A stretch of 64,000 nt of DNA from Gemmatales bacterium (GCA_026004675.1 BPJP01000013.1:90949-154948), one strand, 5' to 3'; positions 17,052 through 26,162 are shown, numbered from the stretch's first letter. Numbers and translations are program-made. The notes: a model not told the origin generated them from the sequence alone.

Positions 17052-17143
17052 TGTCCATACCGAAAACCCAATCCGGTGAACGAATGCCCCTGAATCGAGC
17101 CGGTTGCAGCAGGTGGCGAGAGCGGTAACGGGAGACAAACTGC
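17052..17143 (+). repeat. Cassette leader repeat R5 (5' part only)
   Basis: Starts TTGTCCATACCGAAAACCCA and breaks off at GGGAGACAAACTGC, the same junction as R2. The 48-bp motif and the Rhs-core end are absent. Confidence 0.8.
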
Positions 17144-17878
17144 ACGAAGCTGGCCAACGCCTTTCTGCGGGCAACCCGGCTTTCGAAGCTGTCGACAAGG
17201 CAATTACACATCGGCACTCGCAGCCTTGACGTCGCTTCCAATGTCGGCATCTCGGGTTACAATGTTGTCCAGGGCGTTCGCAACGAGAATCCGCTGCAGG
17301 TGGCGCTGGGCGTCTTTGGTTTCACGGTCAACGCCGCGGCGGTGGCGCGGTGGAGCCGGAAAACCAGCGATGCGTTGGTTCCCGCCGGCCCGCTTCAAGA
17401 GCGGTTCGGCCCGTTCGATGGCTTGTATTTCAATAGCAGGGCGGAGCTGGATGCTTACGTTCGCGCAAGAAGAGGCCAACTGCTGGCGGGAGAGGTTGGG
17501 CCAGGAAAACTTCCTCGCAATGCACCTGAGTTTCGTGGGTTCGCTCAGGGCATAATGCCTGAAGAGATTTCGTCGATCAACCGAAATCTGGGTGGCGTCG
17601 TTAACTTGACCGGAGACGTGTCAACGTCGTTGGCCAATGCTGCCCGACGTGAAGGCTTCTGGAACAAATCAGCGACATTGGTTCGTGACATTGCTGGCAG
17701 GCACATGTTCAACGATGCGAATAAGCGTACCGCTCAGGCTGTCGTTGAAGAATTGATGCGTCGAAACGCTGTCACTTCCGGGATTACTTCTGACCAGATG
17801 CGAAAGGTGATTCAGCGAGTCGCTACTGGAGAACTTCGGGAGATTGACGATATAGCTCGTGCTTTGAGAGGCTTCTGA
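17144..17878 (+). CDS. 5'-truncated tip with Fic/Doc-type toxin, copy 2
   Basis: Near-identical to 7262-7996 at a constant offset of 9,882 bp. The same Doc-like motif HMFNDANKRTA is present and there is again no ATG start (GTG at 17300). Differences seen are a few substitutions, for example FRGFAQG for FGGFAQG and RRGQLL for RKGRLL. That both copies stay intact after duplication suggests recent duplication or continuing exchange. Confidence 0.8.
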   Translation, partial: TKLANAFLRATRLSKLSTRQLHIGTRSLDVASNVGISGYNVVQGVRNENPLQVALGVFGFTVNAAAVARWSRKTSDALVPAGPLQERFGPFDGLYFNSRAELDAYVRARRGQLLAGEVGPGKLPRNAPEFRGFAQGIMPEEISSINRNLGGVVNLTGDVSTSLANAARREGFWNKSATLVRDIAGRHMFNDANKRTAQAVVEELMRRNAVTSGITSDQMRKVIQRVATGELREIDDIARALRGF

Positions 17879-17879
17879 A

Positions 17880-18188
17880 ATGGAAGAAGCATTGGCTTTG
17901 AAGGTAGCCGTTGCTGATATTGCAAAGCGACTTGGCTTACCACTGGTTCCAATTGATTGGTCCGGCTGCGATGCCGTGTGGCCCATTCTTGAGCAGATGG
18001 CAAATGAAGGGGCGGTCGTCGTTGTCAAAATCGACGGGCAGCGGACAAGTGAAGACGACAACGGTAAGTACACCGTTATCTTGTCAGGTGGACCGCTAAA
18101 AGACGATTTCTTTCACACTGATACGGCAACCCTCGAAGAAGGTATCGCAAAGGCAATTTTGTTCTATGCGGCACGCTGCTGGGAATGA
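17880..18188 (+). CDS. Immunity protein for the Fic/Doc toxin, copy 2
   Basis: 102 aa with the same protein sequence as 7998-8306. It follows Fic copy 2 by 1 bp. The identity extends beyond its stop through the junction GTCCCTCACCAAACTCTGAT into the next tip's pretoxin, so the duplicated block includes the gene and both flanks. Confidence 0.65.
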   Translation: MEEALALKVAVADIAKRLGLPLVPIDWSGCDAVWPILEQMANEGAVVVVKIDGQRTSEDDNGKYTVILSGGPLKDDFFHTDTATLEEGIAKAILFYAARCWE

Positions 18189-18216
18189 CCCTTCGGTGTC
18201 CCTCACCAAACTCTGA

Positions 18217-18906
18217 TCAGACTTTCAGCCGCGAGCTGATTCGACTTCGTCGGGTGTCCAGGGCGTTCGCAATGAGAATCCGCTGCAGGTGGCGCTGGGC
18301 GCCTTTGGCTTCACGGTCAACGCCGCGGCGGTGGCGCGGTGGAGCCGGCCGCAGCGATTGGCAGCGGTCAACCGGGGCGGCATTCAAACTCCTGTCGCTC
18401 GTGGTGGCATCCAAACGCCCGTCGCACGCGGCGGGATTCAAACGCCCATTGCTCGTGGTGGAATCCAGACACCCGTAAGAAGAGGAGGAATTCAAAGCCC
18501 GGTAGCCTGGCGCGGCGGCCCGGTGGCGGTGCCGAGAAGGGGTGGGCCAGGGAATGCCCCAAATTTTCTCGCCCCAAAGGTTGAATTCCGTAATCCGAAC
18601 AGTATTCGGTTCAGTCAAGATAGCGTTAGGGGAACGTTTAGTGACGGTCGATCAATCCGCGAACTGACCGAAGGCTTGCGTATAGGCAGAATCAAACCAG
18701 GAGATGTTCCCGCCGTACGGTTGGTTGAACGACAGGGCAAGCTCATTTCAATTGACAATCGCCGATTGCAGGCGTTTCGCGATGCTGGAGTCGATATTCC
18801 TACTCGAATGGCGACACCACAGGAAATTCAACAGGCCATTCGCCAAGGCAAATTCAGTGCTGGTGAACTTGGTGGCGAAACGATCCGAATTCGAGGAGGT
18901 GGATAA
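18217..18906 (+). CDS. 5'-truncated tip with ParB-like toxin domain (cassette H)
   Basis: The open frame starts after the TGA at 18214 and has no ATG; a GTG lies at 18289. The pretoxin start is the same as in the deaminase cassette, and the linker has five copies of RGGIQ[TS]P[VI] instead of three. The C-terminal ~105 residues (RFSQDSVRGTFSDGRSIREL, VPAVRLVERQGKLISIDNRR, LQAFRDAGVDIP) have the pattern of ParB/sulfiredoxin-fold proteins, with D-N-R-R in place of the D-G-x-H-R catalytic loop. ParB-like domains occur as nuclease-type polymorphic toxins; the activity here is inferred. Confidence 0.65.
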   Translation, partial: SDFQPRADSTSSGVQGVRNENPLQVALGAFGFTVNAAAVARWSRPQRLAAVNRGGIQTPVARGGIQTPVARGGIQTPIARGGIQTPVRRGGIQSPVAWRGGPVAVPRRGGPGNAPNFLAPKVEFRNPNSIRFSQDSVRGTFSDGRSIRELTEGLRIGRIKPGDVPAVRLVERQGKLISIDNRRLQAFRDAGVDIPTRMATPQEIQQAIRQGKFSAGELGGETIRIRGGG

Positions 18907-19274
18907 TGGCACGCTTGACAATCCTGCGCGAACTCACCGAGTTGAATGCCGTTCCGATCGCAAGGACGTTCGTAGAAGGCGCGAAGGTAATCATCGAATT
19001 GGATGATGGGAACCGTAAAATACGACTCGCGTTTTCGCCGTATCAGGCTCTGCGTGTAACGACGGCAGACTGTTTCGCAGTGCCTGAAGGCATGATGATA
19101 ACTCCCCGAACGATTATGGAAGTGGAAGAGTCTGATTGGATCGCGGAGTTGAAGAAATCGCTCGCGGAAGTCGATGCAATGGCAGACTTCATGGATAAGT
19201 CGCGTCACTTCCTGGTGCCAGCGTACGATCACTTCATCGAAATAGCTGCTTGGAGTGTAAAACACGAAAATTGA
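18906..19274 (+). CDS. Putative immunity protein for the ParB-like toxin
   Basis: 122 aa, starting MARLTILRELTELNAVPIAR, overlapping the toxin stop by one base (TAATG). AGGAGG sits 8 bp upstream inside the toxin gene. Beta-rich N-terminus, acidic helix SDWIAELKKSLAEVD near the middle, no membrane segment. Family not recognised. Translational coupling with the toxin supports the immunity role. Confidence 0.6.
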   Translation: MARLTILRELTELNAVPIARTFVEGAKVIIELDDGNRKIRLAFSPYQALRVTTADCFAVPEGMMITPRTIMEVEESDWIAELKKSLAEVDAMADFMDKSRHFLVPAYDHFIEIAAWSVKHEN

Positions 19275-19289
19275 CGACGATCTTGACCT

Positions 19290-19765
19290 ATCCATACCGA
19301 AAACCCAATCCCGTGAACCGATACCCCTGAACCAAGCCGGTTGCAGCAGGTGGCGAGAGCGATAACGGGAGAGGAAAGGCTTCGCCGGTGAATTAGCCGA
19401 AAGCGAACCTTCAGCTCTTTGACAATTCGCAAAGCACATCCAAAACCCAGGCGTGGATGGCGTATAGGAACTAAAGAACAACGGCCTTGGGGACACAGAC
19501 GCGGATGGCGTATAGGAGCTAAAGAACAACGGCCTTGGGGACCCAGACGCGGATGGCGTAGAGGACACCCTGCCCGTATTGGCGGTTCCCTCTGGCCGGT
19601 ATCGCTTCACCGGCCGCGAGTTTGAATCCATCACCGGCTTTCAATACCACCGCGCTCGCTATTACGACCCAGGCACCGGCCGGTGGATTTCGCAAGATCC
19701 GGCCGAGGCCGACATCAATCCCTACCGCTACGCCGGCAATAGCCCGGTGAATGCGGTCGATCGAA
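19290..19765 (+). repeat. Cassette leader repeat R6 (three tandem units)
   Basis: Starts CTATCCATACCGAAAACCCA. It contains three 48-bp units (from about 19445, 19493 and 19541) instead of the usual two, then the Rhs core end from the TTG at 19579 (PAEADINPYRYAGNSPVNAV). Confidence 0.87.
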
Positions 19766-21083
19766 ATGGGATGTTCTTCCATGGTGTCGTCGGCGATTTC
19801 TTCGAGGACATCTACCAAAAAGCAGTCGGCATTTCACGTGGCGAATTCAATCCCAATTTCGTTCGTGGGTTGCAGGTGATTGGCGGCCGCGCAGAAGACA
19901 TCCGTCAGAAAGCAGTCGGCATCTCGCGTGGCGAATTCAATCCGGACTTCATCCGCGGTTTGCAGGTCATCAACAAGCGCGTCGTCCAGCCTGTTGTCGA
20001 AACGGCGTCGATTTACGCACAAGCTATTCAGGAAGTCGACTATCCCGAAGCGCTTCGTGAAGGATTCATCCTCGAGGCGGACATCTTCATGTTTGGCCAA
20101 CACGAAGGCGTGCATCGTGAAGCGCAAAGGATCATTGCCGCCAATCCCGAACGCGTCTATTCGCAACACTTGGCCGCGTTCGCACGGGAAGTGTTTATTG
20201 CCTATGCTGCTTACGGCTTGAGTAAGTACCTGCAAAACTTGCGTGAGCCGTTCTTGCTTGGTGGACTCAGCCGCAAGGGACTGTTTGGCTATCGCGCGGC
20301 TCAGACCGCACTGGTAGGCTTGCAATTCGGCGAGGCGTGGCAGGCGGGCGAGTCGTTTGGCCAGGCCTATGTCGACGTGCGTCAAGGCAATTATGGCATG
20401 GCCGCGCTCAACCTCACCCTTGGCGGCCTTGGCGTTTTTGGAGCGGGATCGGGCATTCGGCCGACGGCCAGTTTTGTCGAGGATGTGGGCCGGTCGCTTG
20501 GCGGCGCCTTTCGGCGAACCGGTCAACTGGCTGGCCAGCTTCGCCGCGGCTTCACACAACGCGCCAGGGCTGCTATAGATAGATTGAGGAGCTGGCGGCA
20601 GGGGCCGCGGGGTGGTGGTCCAGCAAGGGGTGGCCTCAGACAAGAAGCCTTCGACAGATCAGGACGCTTGCCGAACAAGGTACGTTGAACGTCTCGCAAG
20701 AGACGCTCGACATGCTCCGGGTCTTGCGGCAGAACGGAAGCAGATTAGAAGTGGTGGCGGCAGACCTGCCAGCCACGCTGCCGAGGATGGCTGAACTTCA
20801 AAGAGCAGCCCAAGTTGAGTTTGCGCTTGTGCAGCAGGAAGGCAGGTTCTTCCTCATTCGGGGATTGCCGGATGAAGTGGCGTTCGGGAGGAATGCTGAG
20901 TGGCTGCTTGCCCACACGCATCCTGGGCCTTCTGGGTTCATGGCGCTACGCCCAAGCCTAATGGACCGACTAGCGCTCCCAGCAGGGCAGGACGCATCCA
21001 TGATTATCGGTGCAGATGGTCGTTGGATCATCTTTTCGAGGACCGGGCGACCGAGAATCCTTGCGGGAGGACAATTCCCATGA
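19579..21083 (+). pseudogene. Rhs tip with JAMM-like toxin domain, frameshifted (cassette I)
   Basis: The first frame (19579-20688) encodes the Rhs core end, a direct repeat inside the pretoxin (QKAVGISRGEFNP twice) and the segment SFGQAYVDVRQGN to RRGFTQRARAAID shared with cassette J. Around 20630-20645 the sense shifts by one base to the frame that reads QIRTLAEQGTLNVSQETLDM. Further on comes WLLAHTHPGPSGFMALRPSL followed by MDR. H-x-H-P with a downstream S-x-x-D is the JAMM/MPN metalloprotease pattern. The frameshift separates the toxin from its tip unless recombination repairs it. Function as a protease or deubiquitinase-like toxin is inferred. Confidence 0.65.
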
Positions 21084-21691
21084 CCATGACCGAACAGGAG
21101 TGGCTGGCCTGTAACGACCCCAGACGAATGATGGACTTCGTGCGGGGGAAGTCCAGCGACAGGAAACTGCGGTTATTTGTATGCGGATATCTTCGCACGT
21201 TCTTGCCTCGTCACAACGACGAGTTGAGCCAGGAAGCGCTGGAAATGTCTGAACGCTTTGCTGATGGGTTGGCCGCTGCGGAAGATTTGGAAGCGTGCAG
21301 AAGCAAGGCAAGGGCCACTGCGAGGACGGGCAACAAAGCCGCCCAACTTGCCGTTGATGCAGCATTCTTGAATCTGCCGCGGGCGATTGAACAGGTTTTT
21401 GGTGATCTCACGACTCATGCGGACAAGAGGAACAAAGTACAGCTGCTGCACGACCTTTGGGGGCCGGTCCTGTTCCGGCGCTTGCCCATCGAGCCGTCGT
21501 GGCTGACACCGAGGGTGGTCGAGTTAGCCCGGAGCATCTACGCCGACCGGTCATTCGACCGCTTGCCGGCCTTGGCTGACGCCCTCGAAGAGGCTGGGTG
21601 CCATGACGCCGACATCCTCGGTCACTGCCGGGGGCCGGGGCTGCACGTCCGGGGCTGTTGGGTGCTTGACCTGATCTTGGGCAAGGCGTGA
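21080..21691 (+). CDS. Planctomycete-family protein in immunity position
   Basis: 203 aa, overlapping the toxin stop by 4 bp (ATGA). It starts MTMTEQEWLACNDPRRMMDF, then RGKSSDRKLRLFVCGYLR. The end is FDRLPALADALEEAGCHDAD, then HVRGCWVLDLILGKA. I recall this arrangement from a large paralogous family of unknown function in Gemmata-like planctomycetes, often fused to TIGR02996 domains. Here it occupies the immunity slot of the JAMM-like cassette, which suggests that at least some members of that family are toxin antidotes. Confidence 0.7.
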   Translation: MTMTEQEWLACNDPRRMMDFVRGKSSDRKLRLFVCGYLRTFLPRHNDELSQEALEMSERFADGLAAAEDLEACRSKARATARTGNKAAQLAVDAAFLNLPRAIEQVFGDLTTHADKRNKVQLLHDLWGPVLFRRLPIEPSWLTPRVVELARSIYADRSFDRLPALADALEEAGCHDADILGHCRGPGLHVRGCWVLDLILGKA

Positions 21692-21698
21692 TTTCACT

Positions 21699-22135
21699 GT
21701 CCCTACCAAAAACCCAATCCAATGACCGAATGCCTTGATTCGAGCCGGTTGCAGCAGGTTGCCAGACCGATAACGGGAGAGGAAAGCGTTCGCCCGTGAA
21801 TTAGCCGAAAGCGAACCTTCAGCTCTTTGACAACTCGCCAAGCACATCCAAAGGACCCAGACGCGGATGGCCTATAGCAGCTAAAGAACAACGTCCTTGG
21901 GGACACAGACGCGGATAGCGTATAGGACGCCCTGCCTGCGTTGATGGTTCCCTCTGGCCGGTATCGCTTCACCGGCCGCGAGTTCGAATCCATCACCGGC
22001 TTTCAATACCACCGCGCTCGCTATTACGATCCCGCCACCGGCAGATGGACAAGCCAGGACCCGCTTGGCTTGCTGGCCGATGTCAATCCCTACCGCTACG
22101 CCGGCAACAGCCCGGTGAATGCGGTCGATCCGTTT
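21699..22135 (+). repeat. Cassette leader repeat R7 (full length)
   Basis: Starts TGTCCCTACCAAAAACCCAA, contains two 48-bp units from about 21857, and the Rhs core end from the start codon at 21941. In this copy the usual TTG is ATG (GCGTTGATGGTTCCC), the only tip here with a plain ATG. Confidence 0.87.
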
Positions 22136-23455
22136 GGAATGCAATCGAGCACGGAGCGCAACCTCGATCGGCTGTTTGGCAGCCGAAGATACCTTGAGGA
22201 GCAGGAGCGGAATTGGGAGCGGCGCGAAGAAAACAAAGAACTCGTGAAAAGGAGATGGGATAGGGCCGTCGATACCCTCGAGCATGCGGCGCGTGTCGTC
22301 TGGAACCATACGGGCGAGTTGGCCTATGATGTCGTCAGGCACTCGATCGACGACCCGCGGAACATCCTCGAATTGGCGGCGGCGTGGCGGGAAGGAAGAG
22401 CCCACGGCAACGCGATCGTCGGCAACGCCTTCACGTTTGGACAGATCGATCCGCTGAACCGCTACGTTGAGCGCATTGTTGCGGAGAACAACTACCAATT
22501 GGCACAAGCGGCGTCGGTGATCGGGCGCGAGGCGGCCATCACGGCCTTAACGATGGGGTTGGGCAACAGCGTCCAAGGCCTGCGGGTGGCGCGTTCGGCG
22601 GGCAACCTCGGCCGATTCGGCATGGTGGGATTGCGCGGCGGGCAAGCGGCGCTGCTCGGTCTGCAAGGCCGCGAGGCATGGTTGGCAGGCGAGTCGTTTG
22701 GCCAGGCCTATCTCGACATTCGCCAAGGCAATAGTGGCATGGCTGCGCTCAATCTCACCCTTGGCGGCCTTGGCGTTTTTGGTGCGGGATCGGGCATTCG
22801 GCCAACGGCCAGTTTTGTCGAGGATGTGGGCCGGTCGCTTGGCGGCGCCTTTCGGCGAACTGGTCAACTCGCCGGCCAGCTTCGCCGCGGCTTCACACAA
22901 CGCGCCAGGGCTGCTATAGATAAATTGAGGAGTGTTAGGTTGGGCCACGCGGCGGCCCGATTCGCGTCGATTCCAAAACATTTAAGGAGAATATTTCAAG
23001 AGGGACGTGGCGTACCTACAACGCCGGGGCGAAAAGTTCTTAGGTTCTTTTTTGATACACGACAAACTTTTCGACAATCGGCAGATTTTTTGGGAAACCA
23101 AGCACAGAGAACCGGTGGACGGCTTTTGGGTCGGTTTTTGCGACGACTAGGGCCCGTCGATCTAGATCATATGTTTATTCAGCAATGGATGGTTCGAGCC
23201 GTATCACGTCGATTTCCACGATTTGGGGAGCATCTAAGACGTTTTGCGAATGGAGGATGGAATTTAGTACCGCTTCCACGTTGGGTTAATCAAGTTATCC
23301 TAAATAAGAGAGTGCTCGGTCTACCTGTATTTCGAATAACAACAACGGCAGGTACGGCCTACGTGACATATAAAACCGTCAGTTTCTTTACCGATCAAAT
23401 GGCAAAGGCTTATGCTGAGTTGTTGAAATGGCACGAACTTGTCGAGAACAAATAA
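21941..23455 (+). CDS. Rhs tip with HNH-like nuclease toxin (cassette J)
   Basis: 504 aa in one intact frame from an ATG at 21941. Residues 1-65 are the Rhs core end. Residues 65-330 are a charged, helical pretoxin containing the SFGQAYLDIRQGN to RRGFTQRARAAID block shared with cassette I. The C-terminal ~170 residues differ: LGPVDLDHMFIQQWMVRA, RRFANGGWNLVPLPRWVN and TTTAGTAYVTYKTVSFF. D-H-x-F-x-x-Q with a following G-W-N-L-x-P-x-P-x-x-x-N is the pattern of HNH/Endo VII-fold toxins. The tip 3' part is AT-rich, as if recently acquired. Confidence 0.75.
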   Translation: MMVPSGRYRFTGREFESITGFQYHRARYYDPATGRWTSQDPLGLLADVNPYRYAGNSPVNAVDPFGMQSSTERNLDRLFGSRRYLEEQERNWERREENKELVKRRWDRAVDTLEHAARVVWNHTGELAYDVVRHSIDDPRNILELAAAWREGRAHGNAIVGNAFTFGQIDPLNRYVERIVAENNYQLAQAASVIGREAAITALTMGLGNSVQGLRVARSAGNLGRFGMVGLRGGQAALLGLQGREAWLAGESFGQAYLDIRQGNSGMAALNLTLGGLGVFGAGSGIRPTASFVEDVGRSLGGAFRRTGQLAGQLRRGFTQRARAAIDKLRSVRLGHAAARFASIPKHLRRIFQEGRGVPTTPGRKVLRFFFDTRQTFRQSADFLGNQAQRTGGRLLGRFLRRLGPVDLDHMFIQQWMVRAVSRRFPRFGEHLRRFANGGWNLVPLPRWVNQVILNKRVLGLPVFRITTTAGTAYVTYKTVSFFTDQMAKAYAELLKWHELVENK

Positions 23456-23466
23456 GGAATGTCATT

Positions 23467-24066
23467 ATGATGTCTTTGAGTATGGCGCTTATGGGCGTGG
23501 TGATCGTAGATGCCATCGTCGATTTACCCTGTCTTTATTTTGTGTTGCTGATTGCAGTCCTCGCTGGTGCCATGTTTGCGGTAGGCAGGACTTATCGATT
23601 CCACGACTTTGATCGACTCCGCAGTTGTCAGTCGTTATCATTTGAGCTTCGTTCGGGCAGGATTTGTTTCACCGGTGACTTTAACTTTAGGCAAACACAA
23701 ACTCTAGACGCTCCCCAAGAACGATGCACCGTCGGGATATCATTAAGTGAAGAGGCGGAAGCAATCTCATTAATTCGAATTTGGTTTGAGTTGAGTCGAC
23801 TTGAGGAAAAAGAGGTTGTGGTGCCAGTCGACTACGGTCTTATATACATCACAGATGGTCTCGTAATTCACGATACGCGGCGACAGGAAATTGTGCGCAA
23901 TTTAATCTCCAGTCGCTTGCCAGCCCCCATTTTCGAAGAACTCAAAGATGAGAATGAAACGTTCGGTGTAGTTGTTGAGCCTGGTGCCGGAAATGGGACT
24001 TACGTGTTTAAAGCAACTAATGGGTTTTTGGAATGCGACAGCATGTCTATCCGTACCAAAAACTGA
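23467..24066 (+). CDS. Membrane-anchored putative immunity protein of cassette J
   Basis: 199 aa from the ATG at 23467 (AAGGAAT upstream, 11 bp after the toxin stop). Two N-terminal hydrophobic segments (SMALMGVVIVDAIVDL and LYFVLLIAVLAGAMFAV) are followed by a soluble beta-rich domain of about 155 residues. The last residues (SIRTKN) are encoded by the beginning of leader R8, as in the cassette B immunity gene. Family not recognised. Role inferred from position. Confidence 0.55.
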   Translation: MMSLSMALMGVVIVDAIVDLPCLYFVLLIAVLAGAMFAVGRTYRFHDFDRLRSCQSLSFELRSGRICFTGDFNFRQTQTLDAPQERCTVGISLSEEAEAISLIRIWFELSRLEEKEVVVPVDYGLIYITDGLVIHDTRRQEIVRNLISSRLPAPIFEELKDENETFGVVVEPGAGNGTYVFKATNGFLECDSMSIRTKN

Positions 24067-24480
24067 ATCCAATGACCGAATGCCTTGAATCGAGCAGGTC
24101 GCAGCAGGTGGCGAGAGCGATAACGGGAGACGAAAGGCGTCGCCGGTGAATTAGCCGAAAGCGAACCTTCAGCTCTTTGACAATTCGCAAAGCACATCCA
24201 AAACCCAGGCGTGGATGGCGTATAGGAACTAAAGAACAACGGCCTTGGGGACCCAGACGCGGATGGCGTATAGGACGCCCTGCCTGCGTTGGCGGTTCCC
24301 TCTGGCCGGTATCGCTTCACCGGCCGCGAGTTCGAATCGATCACCGGCTTTCAATACCACCGCGCCCGCTATTACGATCCCGCCACCGGCAGATGGACAA
24401 GCCAGGACCCGCTTGGCTTGCTGGCCGACATCAATCCCTACCGCTACGCCGGCAACAGCCCAACCAACTTCATCGATCCG
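24047..24480 (+). repeat. Cassette leader repeat R8 (full length)
   Basis: Starts CTATCCGTACCAAAAACTGA inside the 3' end of the immunity gene. Two 48-bp units start at about 24203. Rhs core end from the TTG at 24289 (LLADINPYRYAGNSPTNFID). Confidence 0.87.
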
Positions 24481-25693
24481 GATGGGCAACTCTTTCTCCC
24501 AATACCTTTGTTGTTCGGAGCGGCGGTCTTGGCCGTCCTTTTGCAACCGCAAATCGCCAACGCACCAAGCCAGACGGATGTACCGACTGGACGAAATGAC
24601 TTCGGGCTCGCACTTCTCGGATCGGTTGAAGCGACCGCCTTGTTGACGCCGGCGTCCATTGGCTTGCGTGGTACGACGGCTGCCGTCGCGAGTGCGCCCA
24701 CGCGACGATGGGCGCTGTTGGCGCTGAGCGAACGCGTGATAGGCGGCGGCGCCGGGGCTGTTGAAGGCGTTTTGCAAGCGCAAGCGGGCGGCGGCTCGGC
24801 AGCGGATCAGTTGATTGCCGGCGTGCTCGGTTTCGGCTTTGGGCTCATCTCGCCAAGAGCCGCGTTTTCGAGCTTCGCCACGGCATCGGCAGCAGGCGCT
24901 GTCGGTGGCATCATCGGCGGACGGCCAGGTGCCCGTGTCGGCTTCCAGGTCGGCGGCCTGATCGGCGCTTTTGGACACACCTTAACCAGCGCAGCCGTCG
25001 CGGCGCGCGGCCAAGGTGCCACGCGCGCCCTTCTCACTGGTCTGCGTGGCGTAGCGCCGGAAGCGGCCAGCGCCGGTTTGGGCGCTGTCGTCTTTCCGGA
25101 ACTGCTCGGCGTCGATCCGCTGACGGGCCGCGTTCATCGGCGTAACGGGATTGGCTGGCGTTCGCGGCGCGACACGAGCCGGAATCGCTGGCTTGCGTCG
25201 TGCCCGACAAGTTTTACGCCGCATGCCGAGAGCGATCGCGCTGGATGCCCCCGGCGGTCATACCATAACGCGCCGTGGCAGCCTGTTCTGTATCAATAGT
25301 AGGATAAGATGCGGGACGATCGACGATGCGGCCGAGGCGTTAGCTGGTCGACCACCAGGTGGCCACAAAACTGTTGATATTACGATCTCTCGGTCGCGGT
25401 TTCCCGAAACTGCGAAGCATATCGAGGACGCCCAGCGCGTCGGAAAACCCGCAGTCTTGACAATTGATCGAGGCGGAGTAGCCGTTCGAAGAGCCCAAGC
25501 TCTGGCCGGGCGGCCAAAGGTTCCTGGTAAGGACTTGGATGAGTATCCGCCCGCTATCTTTAAAGAAGGAGGCACAGGTGCGAGTGTTCGTGAAGTTGAG
25601 CCTTCCGATAATCGAGGAGCAGGAGCTGCTATAGGAAATTTACTCCGAAAGCTACCCGATGGTGCAAAGGTTCGGATAACAGTAGGAGAATAG
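24289..25693 (+). pseudogene. Rhs tip with NucA/NucB DNase toxin, frameshifted (cassette K)
   Basis: The first frame encodes the Rhs core end and the same pretoxin as cassette F (GQLFLPIPLLFGAAVLAVLL to GVDPLTG). One extra C near 25128 moves the sense to another frame, GAFIGVTGLAGVRGATRAGI, which runs to 25693. The toxin domain carries ETAKHIEDAQRVGKPAVLTI, VPGKDLDEYPPAIFKEGG and NRGAGAAIGNLLRKLPDG, with all main landmarks of the NucA/NucB DNase family (R-x-P-x-T-x-x-H-I, D-E-Y-P-P-A, N-x-x-x-G). These are sugar-nonspecific DNases. The single-base shift would stop read-through. Confidence 0.85.
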
Positions 25694-25694
25694 T

Positions 25695-26155
25695 ATGATA
25701 TTTACGATGTTATGTATCATATTCACAAATTGCAGTGTTCGACGGACGACTGGAAACACCATTCAATTCTTGGACAAAGGCGCATGTTCGACAAGGGTTT
25801 ACATGGCGGGAGGGTTCGGTGTCTTTCGCTACCTTGGTAGATGCCGGCCTGGTTAGCGTTGAAATCGAGATTCTTCCTGAGGTGCAGATTGCTCCAGGGT
25901 GTGTGCGAGCGATTTCTGTTCCTTTTAATGTTGAGCCTGAGGCAACAGTCGAAGTTTGCAACGATTACAGAATCGCGAGTCGTGGATCTGAAACAAGGTC
26001 ATTACCAAATCGTTTACGAAACAGGCTGGCGAGATTCGATGAATTGGGTGCGTCTAGTGTTTGTACCGCATGGATCGCAAGATCCGGCGATTCTGGTTAG
26101 AGACGAGGAACTCGATGCGATGCCGCCGTTTGTTATGTGCGCTGCGCCCGCTTGA
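25695..26155 (+). pseudogene. comJ: ComJ-like nuclease inhibitor, two frameshifts
   Basis: ComJ is the inhibitor of the NucA DNase in Bacillus subtilis. Here a start ATG lies at 25695, 1 bp after the toxin stop. After an extra base near 25710 the frame reads YVSYSQIAVFDGRLETPF and then AHVRQGFTWREGSVSFATL. After a second extra base near 25965 it continues ATITESRVVDLKQGHYQIVY to ELDAMPPFVMCAAPA. The S-Y-S-Q, W-T-x-x-H-V-x-Q-G-F-x-W-R and C-terminal D-x-E-L motifs fit ComJ. Partnering with NucA/NucB confirms both assignments. As sequenced the gene is broken, like its toxin. Confidence 0.8.
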
Positions 26156-26162
26156 TTGCCCG

